A DNA stretch of 64,000 nucleotides from Streptomyces ruber (GCF_014648075.1 NZ_BMQK01000025.1:1-64000); one strand, 5' to 3'; shown: positions 33,654 to 42,532, counted from the stretch's first letter. Notes: generated from the letters alone by a model not told the origin. A program made the numbers and translations.

Positions 33654-35828
33654 TCAGCCGTCGCCGAAGACCTCGCCCCGCTCCGCCTTCTCCACCAGCA
33701 GCGCCGGCGGCAGGAAGCGGTCCCCGTAGCGTTCGGCGAGCTCCCGCGCGCGGGCCACGAAGCCGGGCAGTCCGCCCTCGTAGCCGTTGATGTACTGGAG
33801 CACGCCACCGGTCCAGCCGGGGAAGCCGATGCCGAGGATCGAGCCGATGTTGGCGTCGGCGACGGAGGTCAGCACGCCCTCCTCCAGCAGCCGGACGGTG
33901 TCCAGCGCCTCGGAGAACAGCATCCGCTCCTGCATGTCCTCGAACGGGATCTGCTTGCCGGGCTCGGTGAAGTGCTCGCGCAGGCCGGGCCAGAGCCGCC
34001 CGCGGCTGCCGTCCTCGCCGTACTCGTAGAAGCCGGCGCCGCCGCTGCGCCCGGTGCGGCCGAACTCGTCGACCATGCGGTCCACGACGGCCTCGGCGGG
34101 GTGCGGGGTCCAGGTGCCGCCCGCCTCCTCGACGGCCCGCCGCGTCTCCTGACGGATCTTCCGGGGCAGGGTCAGCGTCAGCTCGTCCATGAGGGAGAGC
34201 ACCTTGGCCGGGTAGCCCGCCTGGGCCGCCGCCTGCTCGACCGACGCGGGTTCGATGCCCTCACCGACCATGGCGACGCCCTCGTCGATGAAGTGGCCGA
34301 TCACCCGGGAGGTGAAGAAACCGCGCGAGTCGTTGACGACGATCGGGGTCTTGTCGATCTGCCGGACGAGGTCGAAGGCGCGGGCCAGGGCCTCGTCACC
34401 GGTCCTGCGCCCCTTGATGATCTCGACGAGGGGCATCTTGTCGACGGGCGAGAAGAAGTGCAGCCCGATGAAGTCGGCCTGCCGTTCCACGCCCTCGGCG
34501 AGCCCGGTGATGGGCAGGGTGGAGGTGTTGGAGCACAGCAGGGCGTCCGGTGCGACGACGTTCTCGATCTCCTGGAACACCTTGTGCTTGAGGGTCTCGT
34601 CCTCGAAGACGGCCTCGATCACGGCGTCGCAGCCCGCCAGGTCGGCGGCCTCGGCGGTGGGCTCGATGCGGGCGAGCAGCGCGTCGGCCTTCTCCTTCGT
34701 CGTACGGCCCTTGCCGACGGCCTTGGCGCACAGCTTCTCGGAGTAGCCCTTGCCCTTGAGGGCGGCCTCCAGGGACACGTCCTTCAGGACGACGTCGATG
34801 CCCGCGCGGGCGCACGCGTAGGCGATGCCCGCGCCCATCATCCCGGCGCCGAGGACGGCGACCCTGCCGACCTTGCGGGGCGCGATGCCCTGGGGGCGGC
34901 TGGCGCCGGAGTTGACGGCCTGCAGGTCGAAGAAGAACGCCTGGATCATGTTCTTCGCGGTCTGGCCGGTGAGCAGCTCGGTGAAGTAGCGGGCCTCGAT
35001 GGTCTGCGCCGTCGCGAAGTCGACCTGGGAGCCCTCGACGGCGGCCGCCATGATGTTGCGGGGCGCCGGGTAGGGGGCGCCGTTCAGCTGCTTGCGCAGG
35101 TTGGCCGGGAAGGCGGGCAGGTTCGCCGCGAACTTCGGGTGGGCCGGGGTGCCGCCGGGGATCTTGTAGCCGGGCCGGTCCCAGGGCTGCTGCGACTCGG
35201 GGTTCGCGTCGACGAAGGCGCGGGCCTTGGCGAGCATCTCCTCGGGGGTGGCGGCGAGTTCGTGGACGAGGCCGTTCTCCAGGGCCCGCTGCGGGGTGTA
35301 CTGGGTGCCTTGCAGGAGCACCTTCAGCAGCGCGTCGGCGATGCCCATGAGGCGCACGGTGCGGGTGACGCCGCCGCCGGCCGGGAGCAGGCCCAGGGTG
35401 ACCTCGGGCAGGCCGATCTTGGAGCCGGGCGCGTCGAGGGCGACGCGGTGGTGGCTGGCGAGGGCGATCTCGTAACCGCCGCCCAGGGCCGCGCCGTTGA
35501 TCGCCGCGACGACCGGCTTGCCGAGCGTCTCGATGCGGCGCAGCGCGTCCTTGATCTCCATGCCGGTGTCGAAGGCGGCCTGCGCGTCCCCGGGACCGAT
35601 CCTGATCATGTCCTTGAGGTCGCCGCCCGCGAAGAACGTCTTCTTCGCCGACGTGTAGATGATCCCGCGGATCGTGTCCTTCTCGGCCTCCGCGCGGTCG
35701 GCGACCGCCTTGATGGAGGCCCGGAAGGCCTGGTTCATGGTGTTGGCGGACTGGTCCGGGTCGTCGAGGACGAGGGTGACGACTCCGGTCCCGTCCTGTT
35801 CCCAGCGGATGGTGGTGGACTCGGTCAT
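33654..35828 (-). CDS. fadB: 3-hydroxyacyl-CoA dehydrogenase/enoyl-CoA hydratase fusion (FadB/FadJ type)
   Basis: A 724-aa bifunctional beta-oxidation enzyme. Residues 1-190 are the enoyl-CoA hydratase (AALGGGYEIALASHH, GLPEVTLGLLPAGGG with the catalytic Glu). Residues 325-500 are the NAD-binding dehydrogenase (LGAGMMGAGIAYACARAG). HFFSPVDKMPLVEIIKG carries the catalytic His, and a C-terminal helical domain completes it. ATG with a GGAG ribosome binding site. It is 45 bp downstream of fadA on the same strand, the usual trifunctional-complex pairing. Confidence 0.95.
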   Translation of the reverse strand: MTESTTIRWEQDGTGVVTLVLDDPDQSANTMNQAFRASIKAVADRAEAEKDTIRGIIYTSAKKTFFAGGDLKDMIRIGPGDAQAAFDTGMEIKDALRRIETLGKPVVAAINGAALGGGYEIALASHHRVALDAPGSKIGLPEVTLGLLPAGGGVTRTVRLMGIADALLKVLLQGTQYTPQRALENGLVHELAATPEEMLAKARAFVDANPESQQPWDRPGYKIPGGTPAHPKFAANLPAFPANLRKQLNGAPYPAPRNIMAAAVEGSQVDFATAQTIEARYFTELLTGQTAKNMIQAFFFDLQAVNSGASRPQGIAPRKVGRVAVLGAGMMGAGIAYACARAGIDVVLKDVSLEAALKGKGYSEKLCAKAVGKGRTTKEKADALLARIEPTAEAADLAGCDAVIEAVFEDETLKHKVFQEIENVVAPDALLCSNTSTLPITGLAEGVERQADFIGLHFFSPVDKMPLVEIIKGRRTGDEALARAFDLVRQIDKTPIVVNDSRGFFTSRVIGHFIDEGVAMVGEGIEPASVEQAAAQAGYPAKVLSLMDELTLTLPRKIRQETRRAVEEAGGTWTPHPAEAVVDRMVDEFGRTGRSGGAGFYEYGEDGSRGRLWPGLREHFTEPGKQIPFEDMQERMLFSEALDTVRLLEEGVLTSVADANIGSILGIGFPGWTGGVLQYINGYEGGLPGFVARARELAERYGDRFLPPALLVEKAERGEVFGDG

Positions 35829-35873
35829 GACGTGGTTCTCCGGTCTCGTGGGAGGTCTCGTGGTCCGCCGGGG

Positions 35874-37088
35874 TTACAGGCGCTCGATGATCGTGGCGAT
35901 GCCCATGCCGCCGCCCACGCAGAGGGTGGCGAGGCCGTACCGCTTGTCCTGGCGCTCGAGTTCGTCGACGAGCGTGCCGAGGATCATGGCTCCGGTGGCG
36001 CCCAGGGGGTGCCCGAGCGCGATGGCGCCGCCGTTGACGTTGACCTTGTCCAGCGAGATGCCCATGTCCTTGACGAAGCGGAGGACGACCGCGGCGAAGG
36101 CCTCGTTGATCTCCACGAGGTCGATGTCGTCGATGGTCAGTCCGGCCCTGGCGAGGGCCTTGCGGGTGGCGGGCGCGGGGCCGGTGAGCATGATGGTGGG
36201 CTCGGACCCGGAGACGGCCGCGGAGACGATCCGCGCGCGCGGGGTGAGGCCGTGACGCTCGCCGACCTCCTTCGAGCCGATGGCGACCAGGGCGGCGCCG
36301 TCCACGATGCCGGAGGAGTTGCCCGCGTGGTGGACGTGGTCGATCCGCTCGACCCAGTGGTACTTCTGCAGCGCCACGGCGTCGAAGCCGCCGAGGTCGC
36401 CGATGTCCGCGAAGGACGGCTTGAGCTTCGCGAGGGAGTCGGCGGTGGTGCCGGGCCGCAGGTGCTCGTCGTGGTCGAGGACGACGAGCCCGCTGCGGTC
36501 GGTGACCGGGACGACGGACCGGTCGAAGCGGCCGTCCTTCCAGGCCGTGGCGGCGCGCTCCTGCGACAGCGCCGCGTACTCGTCGACGTCGCGCCGGGAG
36601 AAGCCCTCGATCGTGGCGATGAGGTCCGCGCCGATGCCCTGCGGTACGAAGTTGGTGGCGATGTTGGTCATCGGGTCGGCGAACCAGGCGCCGCCGTCGG
36701 AGGCCATCGGCACCCGCGACATCGACTCGACGCCGCCCGCGAGGACCAGGTCCTCCCAGCCCGAACGGACCTTGGCTGCGGCCATGTTGACGGCTTCCAG
36801 GCCCGAGGCACAGAAGCGGTTCTCCTGGACGCCGGCGACCGTGTCGGGGAGTCCGGCGGCGATCGCGGCGATGCGGGCGATGTCGGAGCCCTGGTCGCCG
36901 ACCGGTCCGACGACGCCGAGCACGATGTCGTCGATCGCCGCCGGGTCGAGGTCCGGGAAGCGGCGCCGGACCTCGTGGATCAGTCCGGTCACCAGATCGA
37001 TGGGCTTGGTGCCGTGCAGGGCGCCGTTCGCCTTGCCGCGGCCGCGCGGGGTGCGGATCGCGTCGTACACATACGCTTCGGTGCTCAC
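35874..37088 (-). CDS. fadA: acetyl-CoA C-acyltransferase (3-ketoacyl-CoA thiolase)
   Basis: A 404-aa thiolase. The nucleophile is in ENRFCASGLEAV, the catalytic His in GGAIALGHPLGATGA and the second Cys in LATLCVGGGMG, all in the standard order. The frame extends to 37205, but GTG 37088 gives the typical STEAYVYDAIRTPRGRG start. It lies upstream of fadB and 79 bp downstream of the CaiB-family gene, so the three probably share the operator-controlled promoter at 38341-38369. It would cleave 3-ketoacyl-CoA in fatty-acid or branched-chain degradation. Confidence 0.95.
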   Translation of the reverse strand: MSTEAYVYDAIRTPRGRGKANGALHGTKPIDLVTGLIHEVRRRFPDLDPAAIDDIVLGVVGPVGDQGSDIARIAAIAAGLPDTVAGVQENRFCASGLEAVNMAAAKVRSGWEDLVLAGGVESMSRVPMASDGGAWFADPMTNIATNFVPQGIGADLIATIEGFSRRDVDEYAALSQERAATAWKDGRFDRSVVPVTDRSGLVVLDHDEHLRPGTTADSLAKLKPSFADIGDLGGFDAVALQKYHWVERIDHVHHAGNSSGIVDGAALVAIGSKEVGERHGLTPRARIVSAAVSGSEPTIMLTGPAPATRKALARAGLTIDDIDLVEINEAFAAVVLRFVKDMGISLDKVNVNGGAIALGHPLGATGAMILGTLVDELERQDKRYGLATLCVGGGMGIATIIERL

Positions 37089-37167
37089 GGGTGTGGCCTT
37101 TCGGAGGGCGGGAGGGTGGTGGGGGCGGCCGGGGCGGCGCGGAGCGGGTGCCTGCCGCCGCTGGTCG

Positions 37168-38301
37168 TCAGCCGTCCTTGAGCAGACCGGGTATGCCCCA
37201 GTCATGGGCCACGTCCGCGGCGGCCGCGCCCGGCCGGGCGGGACCGCCGCGCACGGAGGCGGGGGTGGCGGAGAAGCGGGGCGCGGGGGCGGGCTGGGTG
37301 ACCCCGGCCACCTCGATGAAGGTGCCGCGCGCGGCGAGGTGGGGGTGGTGCGGCGCCTCGCGCAGCGAGAGCACGGGGGCCACGCACGCGTCGGAGTCCT
37401 CGAAACGGGCCGTCCACTCCGCGCGCGTACGGGTTCTGAAACGGGCCGCGACCGTCTCGCGCAGCTCCTCCCAGCGGGCCGGGTCCCGGCGGTCCGGTGC
37501 CTGGCCCGCGATGCCGAGCCGTTCGGTGAACTCGTCGTAGAAGTGCTCCTCCAGGGCGCCCACCGCCATGTACGCGCCGTCGGCCGTCTCGTACGTCCCG
37601 TAGAAGGGCCAGCCCCCGTCGAGGAGGTTGACGCCGCGCCGGTCCTGCCAGCCGCCGGCGGCGAGCATGCCGTGGATCAGCGTGGACAGGTGCGCGGCGC
37701 CGTCCACGATCGCCGCGTCCACCACCTGGCCGGTGCCCGTCTCGCGCGCGTGGTGCAGGGCGGCGAGGACGCCGACGACGAGGTAGAGCGAGCCGCCCGC
37801 GTAGTCGCCGAGGAGGTTGGCCGGGACGGCGGGCGGTCCGTCCGGGGCACCGATCATGCCGAGGACGCCGGTCGGCGCGAGATAGCCGATGTCGTGCCCG
37901 GCGCGCGGGGCGAGCGGGCCCTGCTGGCCCCAGCCGGTCATGCGGCCGTAGACGAGCCGGGGGTTGCGGGCGTGGCAGGCGTCGGGGCCGACGCCGAGGC
38001 GCTCGGCGACGCCCGGGCGGAAGCCCTCGATGAGGACGTCCGCGCGTTCGGCCAGGTCGAGGACGAGGCCGGGGCCGTCCTCGGCCTTCAGGTCGACGAT
38101 CACCGAACGTTTGTTGCGGTTGGTGACGTCGTGGTCGGCGTCGACGACGAGGGCCGTGCCGCCGGGCCGGTCCACCCGGACCACGTCGGCGCCGAGGTCG
38201 CCCAGCAGCATCGCCGCGAACGGCCCCGGCCCTATGCCGGCCAGCTCGACCACGCGCACGCCGCTGAGCGGACCGGGCCCGGGCGCCTCTGCCACTGTCA
38301 T
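37168..38301 (-). CDS. CaiB/BaiF family, probable alpha-methylacyl-CoA racemase
   Basis: A 377-aa protein resembling bacterial AMACR/Mcr rather than formyl-CoA transferases. The CoA region is VVELAGIGPGPFAAMLLGDLGADVVRVD. The racemase pair is visible as His in RAGHDIGYLA and Asp in LLGDYAGGS. It would interconvert 2R/2S methyl-branched acyl-CoAs so that they can enter beta-oxidation by the fadA/fadB products downstream. ATG 38301 has an AGGGGG ribosome binding site. It is the first gene behind a well-formed promoter with an embedded palindrome. Confidence 0.93.
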   Translation of the reverse strand: MTVAEAPGPGPLSGVRVVELAGIGPGPFAAMLLGDLGADVVRVDRPGGTALVVDADHDVTNRNKRSVIVDLKAEDGPGLVLDLAERADVLIEGFRPGVAERLGVGPDACHARNPRLVYGRMTGWGQQGPLAPRAGHDIGYLAPTGVLGMIGAPDGPPAVPANLLGDYAGGSLYLVVGVLAALHHARETGTGQVVDAAIVDGAAHLSTLIHGMLAAGGWQDRRGVNLLDGGWPFYGTYETADGAYMAVGALEEHFYDEFTERLGIAGQAPDRRDPARWEELRETVAARFRTRTRAEWTARFEDSDACVAPVLSLREAPHHPHLAARGTFIEVAGVTQPAPAPRFSATPASVRGGPARPGAAAADVAHDWGIPGLLKDG

Positions 38302-38340
38302 CGCACCCCCTGCGTATGACAATTCCGATGTAACACCGAC

Positions 38341-38369
38341 GATGCTAGGAACGCGTTCCACCGGACACA
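38341..38369 (-). promoter_or_regulatory. promoter of the beta-oxidation operon with a palindromic operator in its spacer
   Basis: On the minus strand TTGTGT (38369-38364) and TAGCAT (38346-38341) are separated by exactly 17 bp. The perfect palindrome GGAACGCGTTCC (38347-38358) fills the spacer up to the -10. AAC-N2-GTT symmetry resembles KstR/FadR-type TetR operators of lipid metabolism. The position predicts repression relieved by an acyl-CoA. The divergent enoyl reductase gene may share the site. Confidence 0.65.
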
Positions 38370-38487
38370 AGACCCGGGAGAGCAAGCGCTTGGCCACGCT
38401 ACCCGGACGGCCGGGCGGCCCACCCGAGGCACGCCACGCTAGCCTCGGCCACCGACAACCACGCGGCAGTGGAGGCTGAGGAGTGTC

Positions 38488-39666
38488 ATGAGCGTGCAGG
38501 ACAGAACGGGACGCGCGTACGACATCGTGCTGCTGGGGGCCACCGGGTTCGTCGGCGGGCTCACGGCGGAGTACCTCGCCGCGCACGCGCCGGAGAACCT
38601 GCGGTGGGCGGTCGCGGGCCGCAGCGCGGAGAAGCTGGAGCGGCTGCGCGAGCGGCTGCCCGGCGGTGAGGACGTCGGGGTGCTCCCGGCGGACGTCACC
38701 GACCCCGCGTCGATGCGCGAACTCGCCCGCGCGACCCGCGTGCTGGCCACGACGGTCGGCCCCTATCTGACGTACGGCCGGGAACCGGTGGCCGCGTGCG
38801 CGGACGCCGGGACGGACTACCTGGACCTCACCGGCGAGCCGGAGTTCGTGGACCTGGCGTACGTGCGGCACGACACGCGCGCGCGGGAGACCGGGGCCCG
38901 GCTGGTGCACGCCTGCGGTTTCGACTCCGTCCCGCACGACCTGGGGGCGTACTTCACCGTGCGCCGGCTCCCGGAGGACGTGCCGATCACCGTGGACGGG
39001 TACGTGCGGGCCGACGGCGCGGTCTCGGGCGGCACACTGGCCTCCGTCCTCACCCAGCTCTCGCGCGGGCGGCAGTTGCGGGCCGCGGCGCGGGACCGGC
39101 GGCGGCACGAGCCGCGCACGCCGGGGCGGCGGGTGCACGCGCCGCTGGGCCCGCCGCGGTTCGCGCCGGAGGTCGGCGCGTGGGCGCTGCCGATGCCCAC
39201 GATCGACGGGCAGGTCGTGGAGCGGTCGGCGCGGGCGCTGGAGCGGTACGGACCGGACTTCCGCTACCGCCACTACGCGGCCGTCGAGAGCCTCCCGTAC
39301 GCCGTGGGCGGGGCCGCCGCCGCGGGCGCGCTGGTCGCCGCCGCCCAACTGCCGCCCGCGCGCGACCGGCTGACGGCGCGGCTGGCGTCGGGTGACGGGC
39401 CGAGCGCGGAGAAGCGGGCCAGGAGCTGGTTCTCGGTGCGGTTCGTGGGCGAGGGCGGCGGACGCCGTGTCTTCACGGAGGTCGCGGGCGGCGATCCCGG
39501 GTACGGCGAGACGGCGAAGATGTTCGCGGAGTCCGCGCTGAGCCTGGCCCTCGACGAGCTGCCGCCCACGGCGGGCCAGGTCACGACGGCGGTCGCGATG
39601 GGCGACGCGCTGATCGAGCGGCTGCGCGCGGCGGGGATCACCTTCCGGGTGGCGGCCACCCGGTAG
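38488..39666 (+). CDS. saccharopine dehydrogenase-like/trans-acting enoyl reductase family protein
   Basis: A 392-aa NAD(P)-binding protein. The Rossmann motif is VLLGATGFVGGLTAEYLA. GPYLTYGREPVAACADAGTDYLDLTGEPEF and CGFDSVPHDLGAYFT are conserved in the Rv2449c/Rv2953 group of trans-acting enoyl reductases and related membrane-associated proteins. A mildly hydrophobic stretch (AVGGAAAAGALVAAAQL) lies near residue 280. ATG 38488 with a TGAGGAG ribosome binding site. It is divergent from the racemase operon and may reduce a lipid intermediate. The substrate is unknown. Confidence 0.87.
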   Translation: MSVQDRTGRAYDIVLLGATGFVGGLTAEYLAAHAPENLRWAVAGRSAEKLERLRERLPGGEDVGVLPADVTDPASMRELARATRVLATTVGPYLTYGREPVAACADAGTDYLDLTGEPEFVDLAYVRHDTRARETGARLVHACGFDSVPHDLGAYFTVRRLPEDVPITVDGYVRADGAVSGGTLASVLTQLSRGRQLRAAARDRRRHEPRTPGRRVHAPLGPPRFAPEVGAWALPMPTIDGQVVERSARALERYGPDFRYRHYAAVESLPYAVGGAAAAGALVAAAQLPPARDRLTARLASGDGPSAEKRARSWFSVRFVGEGGGRRVFTEVAGGDPGYGETAKMFAESALSLALDELPPTAGQVTTAVAMGDALIERLRAAGITFRVAATR

Positions 39667-39726
39667 ACCGCCGGGTACGCCGTGCGCCGGGGCTCGTGCA
39701 GCGCGGGCCCCGGGTCGCGCGGGACC

Positions 39727-39873
39727 TCAGTGCGCCCACCCGGTCACCGTCCAGACCATCCCGACGAGCCAGGCGATGCCTGCGAGCACGGCGAGCAGCA
39801 TGCCCGCCGTCACGGCACGGTCGGCGGGACGGACGGAACCGGCGGCGGATTTCGGAGCGCGGCGAGTCGTCAT
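39727..39873 (-). CDS. 48-aa single-span membrane protein
   Basis: A short minus-strand ORF starting MTTRRAPKSAAGSVRPADRA, followed by a hydrophobic segment of about 22 residues (GMLLAVLAGIAWLVGMVWTV). A basic N-terminus and one helix predict an inner-membrane micro-protein with the N-terminus inside. ATG 39873 is assumed, and ATG 39891 in frame would add six residues. No clear ribosome binding site was seen. The organised composition makes it a likely real gene. Confidence 0.55.
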   Translation of the reverse strand: MTTRRAPKSAAGSVRPADRAVTAGMLLAVLAGIAWLVGMVWTVTGWAH

Positions 39874-39935
39874 GGAACCCAGGGTGCCCATCGGAACGCC
39901 GAACTCACATCCGTCCGGATACTCAGACCGGGTAC

Positions 39936-40628
39936 TCAGGCCGCACTCGCCTCTCTGAGCGCTCGCCGGCACAGCGCGTCCGCCCGGCGGGTGGTCTCCG
40001 GGAGCCGGTGGCCGGGGGTGAGCGCGAGGGTGTGCGCGCACGCGTTCCCGATGTCCACGCGGTGACCGGCCGACACGAACACCGGCTTGACGCCGTCCCG
40101 GGTGCGCAGGGCCCGGCCCACCTCCTCGGTGCCCGCGAGGAGCGGTGACGTGCTCCCGCGCGCGGGGGCCGGATCGTCGTAACGGAAGGTGAACGGGTTC
40201 TTGGCGACCCCGATCGCGGGGAGGCCGGTGAGGACGCCGAGGTGGCTGGCGAGGCCGAAGCGGCGCGGGTGGGCGAGCCCGTACCCGTCGCAGACGACGA
40301 GTCCCGGGGCGCACGGCAGCGCCTCCAGGGCGGCCAGGACGGCGGGAAGCTCCCGGAAGGCGAGCAGCCCGGGCACGTAGGGGAACGGGATCCGGCCGAC
40401 CGCCGTGGCCTCGGCGACCGTGCCGAGGGTCGCCGCGTCCAGGACCACGGCCGCCGCCGCGACCAGGTCGCGCCCGTCGTCGTAGGCGACGTCCACCCCG
40501 GTCACGTGCCCCGTTCCGGGGGCCGGCCCCGTCTCGTCGAGGACCACCTCGCCGCGCAGCTCCTCCTGCACGGCCCGGGCCTGTTCTTCGGTCGCGGGCC
40601 AGCCCGCGGGGATCCGCACGGTCGTCAT
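39936..40628 (-). CDS. nfi: endonuclease V (deoxyinosine 3'-endonuclease)
   Basis: A 230-aa repair nuclease that nicks DNA at the second bond 3' to deaminated adenine. The metal-binding Asp is in GVDVAYDDG, the wedge-like PYVPGLLAFRELP contains the conserved Glu, and VVCDGYGLAHPRRFGLASHLG carries the second Asp and the H/R/G/A signature. The frame is open upstream to 41165, but ATG 40628 (TTVRIPAGWP) starts the fold. It stands 47 bp after the next upstream gene. Confidence 0.94.
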   Translation of the reverse strand: MTTVRIPAGWPATEEQARAVQEELRGEVVLDETGPAPGTGHVTGVDVAYDDGRDLVAAAAVVLDAATLGTVAEATAVGRIPFPYVPGLLAFRELPAVLAALEALPCAPGLVVCDGYGLAHPRRFGLASHLGVLTGLPAIGVAKNPFTFRYDDPAPARGSTSPLLAGTEEVGRALRTRDGVKPVFVSAGHRVDIGNACAHTLALTPGHRLPETTRRADALCRRALREASAA

Positions 40629-40675
40629 GGTGGTGCCGAGCCTACGGTTCCCGCGTCCGGGTGCCCGCGCCGGGC

Positions 40676-41005
40676 TCAGGACTTGCCGCCGAGCGCCTTC
40701 TGCAGCTCGCTCTTGTTCATGTCCGAACGTCCGCGGATGTTGCGGCGCTTGGCCTCCGCGTACAGCTGGTCGTACGTCTGCCCCTGGGACCCCTTGCCCG
40801 AGCGCTGCCCGCCGCGCCTGCCGGAGGACATGTCCTTCGTGGAGGTGCGGCTGGCCGTCTTCGACTCGCCGGACCTGGCCCGCTCCTTGTTGACGGTCCG
40901 GGCGGCGATCTCCTCGGCGCGCCGCTTGCTCTCGCCCCGGTCCTGGGCGCTCTCCTTGATGTGCTCGTACTGACGTTCCCGCTTGGGGCTCGAACCGCTT
41001 GGCAT
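40676..41005 (-). CDS. basic KID-repeat/Rho_N-like small protein
   Basis: A 109-aa highly charged protein. The first 60 residues are Lys/Arg/Glu-rich helix (RERQYEHIKESAQDRGESKR, RAEEIAARTVNKERA), then a Ser/Gly linker. The C-terminal 35 residues (YDQLYAEAKRRNIRGRSDMN followed by KSELQKALGG) match the Rho N-terminal/SAP-like helical fold. Homologues are often labelled plasmid stabilisation proteins. DNA or RNA binding is plausible. ATG 41005 has a GGAAGGAG ribosome binding site. A GGGTAC hexamer at 41039-41034 on this strand resembles a SigB-type -10. Confidence 0.82.
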   Translation of the reverse strand: MPSGSSPKRERQYEHIKESAQDRGESKRRAEEIAARTVNKERARSGESKTASRTSTKDMSSGRRGGQRSGKGSQGQTYDQLYAEAKRRNIRGRSDMNKSELQKALGGKS

Positions 41006-41315
41006 GGTCACTCCTTCCCTTCTGCGAAGCCGAGTACCCGTTGTACGGCGGTCGCACATCCCTTTCGCGGATGCGCGCCGCCCGTCCGCTCCCCCGCCCG
41101 CGTCCAGTTGGCCCGCGGCGGGAACCGCGGGCCGTGTGCCGGTGTCCTCTCGAATGTCCCCGCACTGCGGGACGTGAGATGGATCGCCACAGTGAATGGA
41201 TCCGGTGACAGAGGTCACTCGCATCCCACGTGCACGAAGTGAGTCGATCCCGCGTCTCTTCAAGTGCCCGGGCCGTGTTCGCCAGTCCGTCCAGCCGTCA
41301 CGAGGGAGCAAGGCG
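41006..41315. other. divergent intergenic region with candidate signals
   Basis: This 310-bp gap separates the minus-strand KID/Rho_N gene from the ssgD-like gene. I see a GGGTAC on the minus strand at 41039-41034 that resembles the -10 of stress sigma factor promoters, with no convincing GTTT -35. There is also an inverted repeat GTGAC-AGAG-GTCAC at 41205-41218 about 100 bp upstream of ssgD. No further ORF is convincing. Confidence 0.3.
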
Positions 41316-41732
41316 TTGTCCACCGTCATCGAGCAGCCCGTTGAGGCCCGCCTCGTCGCCGCCGCGCCGCGGATGCCGAGCATTCCCGCCACGCTCCACT
41401 ACGACCGGCGCGACCCCTTCGCCGTCCGGATGACCTTCCCGGCCCCGGCCACGCTCGAGGGCGTGGACGTCTGCTGGACGTTCGCCCGCGACCTGCTGGT
41501 GGACGGCATGGAGGAGCATGCCGGGCACGGCGACGTGCGGGTGCGGCCGTACGGGTACGAGCGTCTGGTCGTGGAGTTCCACGCCCCCGAGGGCACGGCC
41601 GTGGTGCACGTCCGTGCCGACGAGGTGCGGCGCTTCCTGGACCGTACGACCGAGGAGGTGCCCCTCGGGCGCGAGCACCTCCAGGTCGACCTGGACCACG
41701 ATCTCGCGGAGCTGATGCGGGACGCCGCCTGA
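41316..41732 (+). CDS. ssgD: SsgA-like sporulation/cell-division protein (SsgD-like)
   Basis: A 138-aa SsgA/SsgB family (SALP) protein, specific to sporulating actinomycetes, acting in septum or wall synthesis. The family core is visible: IPATLHYDRRDPFAVRMTF, WTFARDLLVDGM, GDVRVRPY and LGREHLQVDLDHDLAEL. The start is TTG at 41316 with a GAGGGAGCAAGG ribosome binding region, giving the N-terminus STVIEQPVEARL. From memory this N-terminus and the gene order best fit SsgD. The choice among the SALP paralogues is not certain. Confidence 0.88.
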   Translation: MSTVIEQPVEARLVAAAPRMPSIPATLHYDRRDPFAVRMTFPAPATLEGVDVCWTFARDLLVDGMEEHAGHGDVRVRPYGYERLVVEFHAPEGTAVVHVRADEVRRFLDRTTEEVPLGREHLQVDLDHDLAELMRDAA

Positions 41733-41752
41733 GCGACGGCTCCCGCCTCAGG
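41728..41752. terminator. short hairpin across convergent stops
   Basis: CCTGAG (41728-41733) and CTCAGG (41747-41752) pair across the 15-bp gap and include both stop codons. Confidence 0.4.
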
Positions 41753-42410
41753 TGACGGTCGTGGTCGTCGCCGTCACGAGGAGTGCGGTGCGCGCCTCCC
41801 GGAGCACCTTCCGCAGGGCGGGGGCGGCCGCGCCGCCGCGTTCGGTCAGCGCCTCGATGCGCGCCCTGTGGGCCCTGCGCTCCCTGCCCGCGACGAGCGT
41901 GCGCAGTTCCGCCGTGGCGGCCAGGGCGACCAGGGCCGCGTCCCGCTCGTGTACGGCCTCCACCGGAACCGGCCCCCGGAGGATCTCCCGGGCCCCCTCC
42001 TGCAGCGCCTCCACGACGGACACCCGCTCCAGCCCGTACTCCACGGTCGGGAACACGCCGAGCACCCGCCGCTTCTCCGCGCGCAGCGAGCCGCCCGCGG
42101 CGAGCTGGGCCTGTACGGCGTCGAGGGTGACGCGGGCCCGCGAGGTCACCCAGGTCTTCCAGGAGCGCGGCCGGGACTCCTCGACGAGCTCCAGCAGTCC
42201 GTCCAGGACCGGGTCCCCGGTACGGGCGTCGGGGTCGGCGGGCGTGACGATGCCGTCGTCGTCCACGAGCAGTCCGCGCTGGGCCAGTTCGGTCAGGGCG
42301 CCGGCCCGTACCAGGTGCTCCAGGCGGGTCGCACCGGTGAGCCTGAGCCGCCTGGTGTCCCAGGCCAGCAGGTACAGCCGGGCGGGCAGTGAGAGCGGGC
42401 CGTCGAGCAC
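41748..42410 (-). CDS. GPP34 (GOLPH3-like) phosphoprotein family
   Basis: A 220-aa all-helical protein of the GPP34 family, common in Streptomyces and related to the yeast Vps74/GOLPH3 PI4P-binding proteins. The N-terminus (LSLPARLYLLAWDTRRLRL) and the LVRAGALTELAQRGLL helix are typical. A central RPRSWKTWV segment and a charged C-terminal helix follow. GTG 42410 with a GAGGAGGAG ribosome binding site. It probably associates with membranes. The bacterial function is unknown. Confidence 0.88.
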   Translation of the reverse strand: MLDGPLSLPARLYLLAWDTRRLRLTGATRLEHLVRAGALTELAQRGLLVDDDGIVTPADPDARTGDPVLDGLLELVEESRPRSWKTWVTSRARVTLDAVQAQLAAGGSLRAEKRRVLGVFPTVEYGLERVSVVEALQEGAREILRGPVPVEAVHERDAALVALAATAELRTLVAGRERRAHRARIEALTERGGAAAPALRKVLREARTALLVTATTTTVT

Positions 42411-42478
42411 GGGTCTCCTCCTCGGCGGGGCCGGAACCGGGCCGGAACGGGGCCGGGGCCGGAACCCACGTTAATGCG

Positions 42479-42508
42479 TTGACAGGGCGCCGAGCGCCTT
42501 CGTACGGT
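42479..42508 (+). promoter_or_regulatory. vegetative promoter of the ABC-F gene
   Basis: A perfect TTGACA (42479-42484) and TACGGT (42503-42508) are separated by 18 bp. The predicted start near 42515 gives a leader of about 240 nt before the ABC-F ATG, unusually long for this organism. Confidence 0.6.
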
Positions 42509-42532
42509 TCTCGCGGTTCTGTTGCCGCCGAT

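Noticed and set aside
33489..37181. 1230-aa plus-strand open frame
   Set aside because: Antisense to fadB and fadA, which have full family motifs. Composition is that of a mirror frame.
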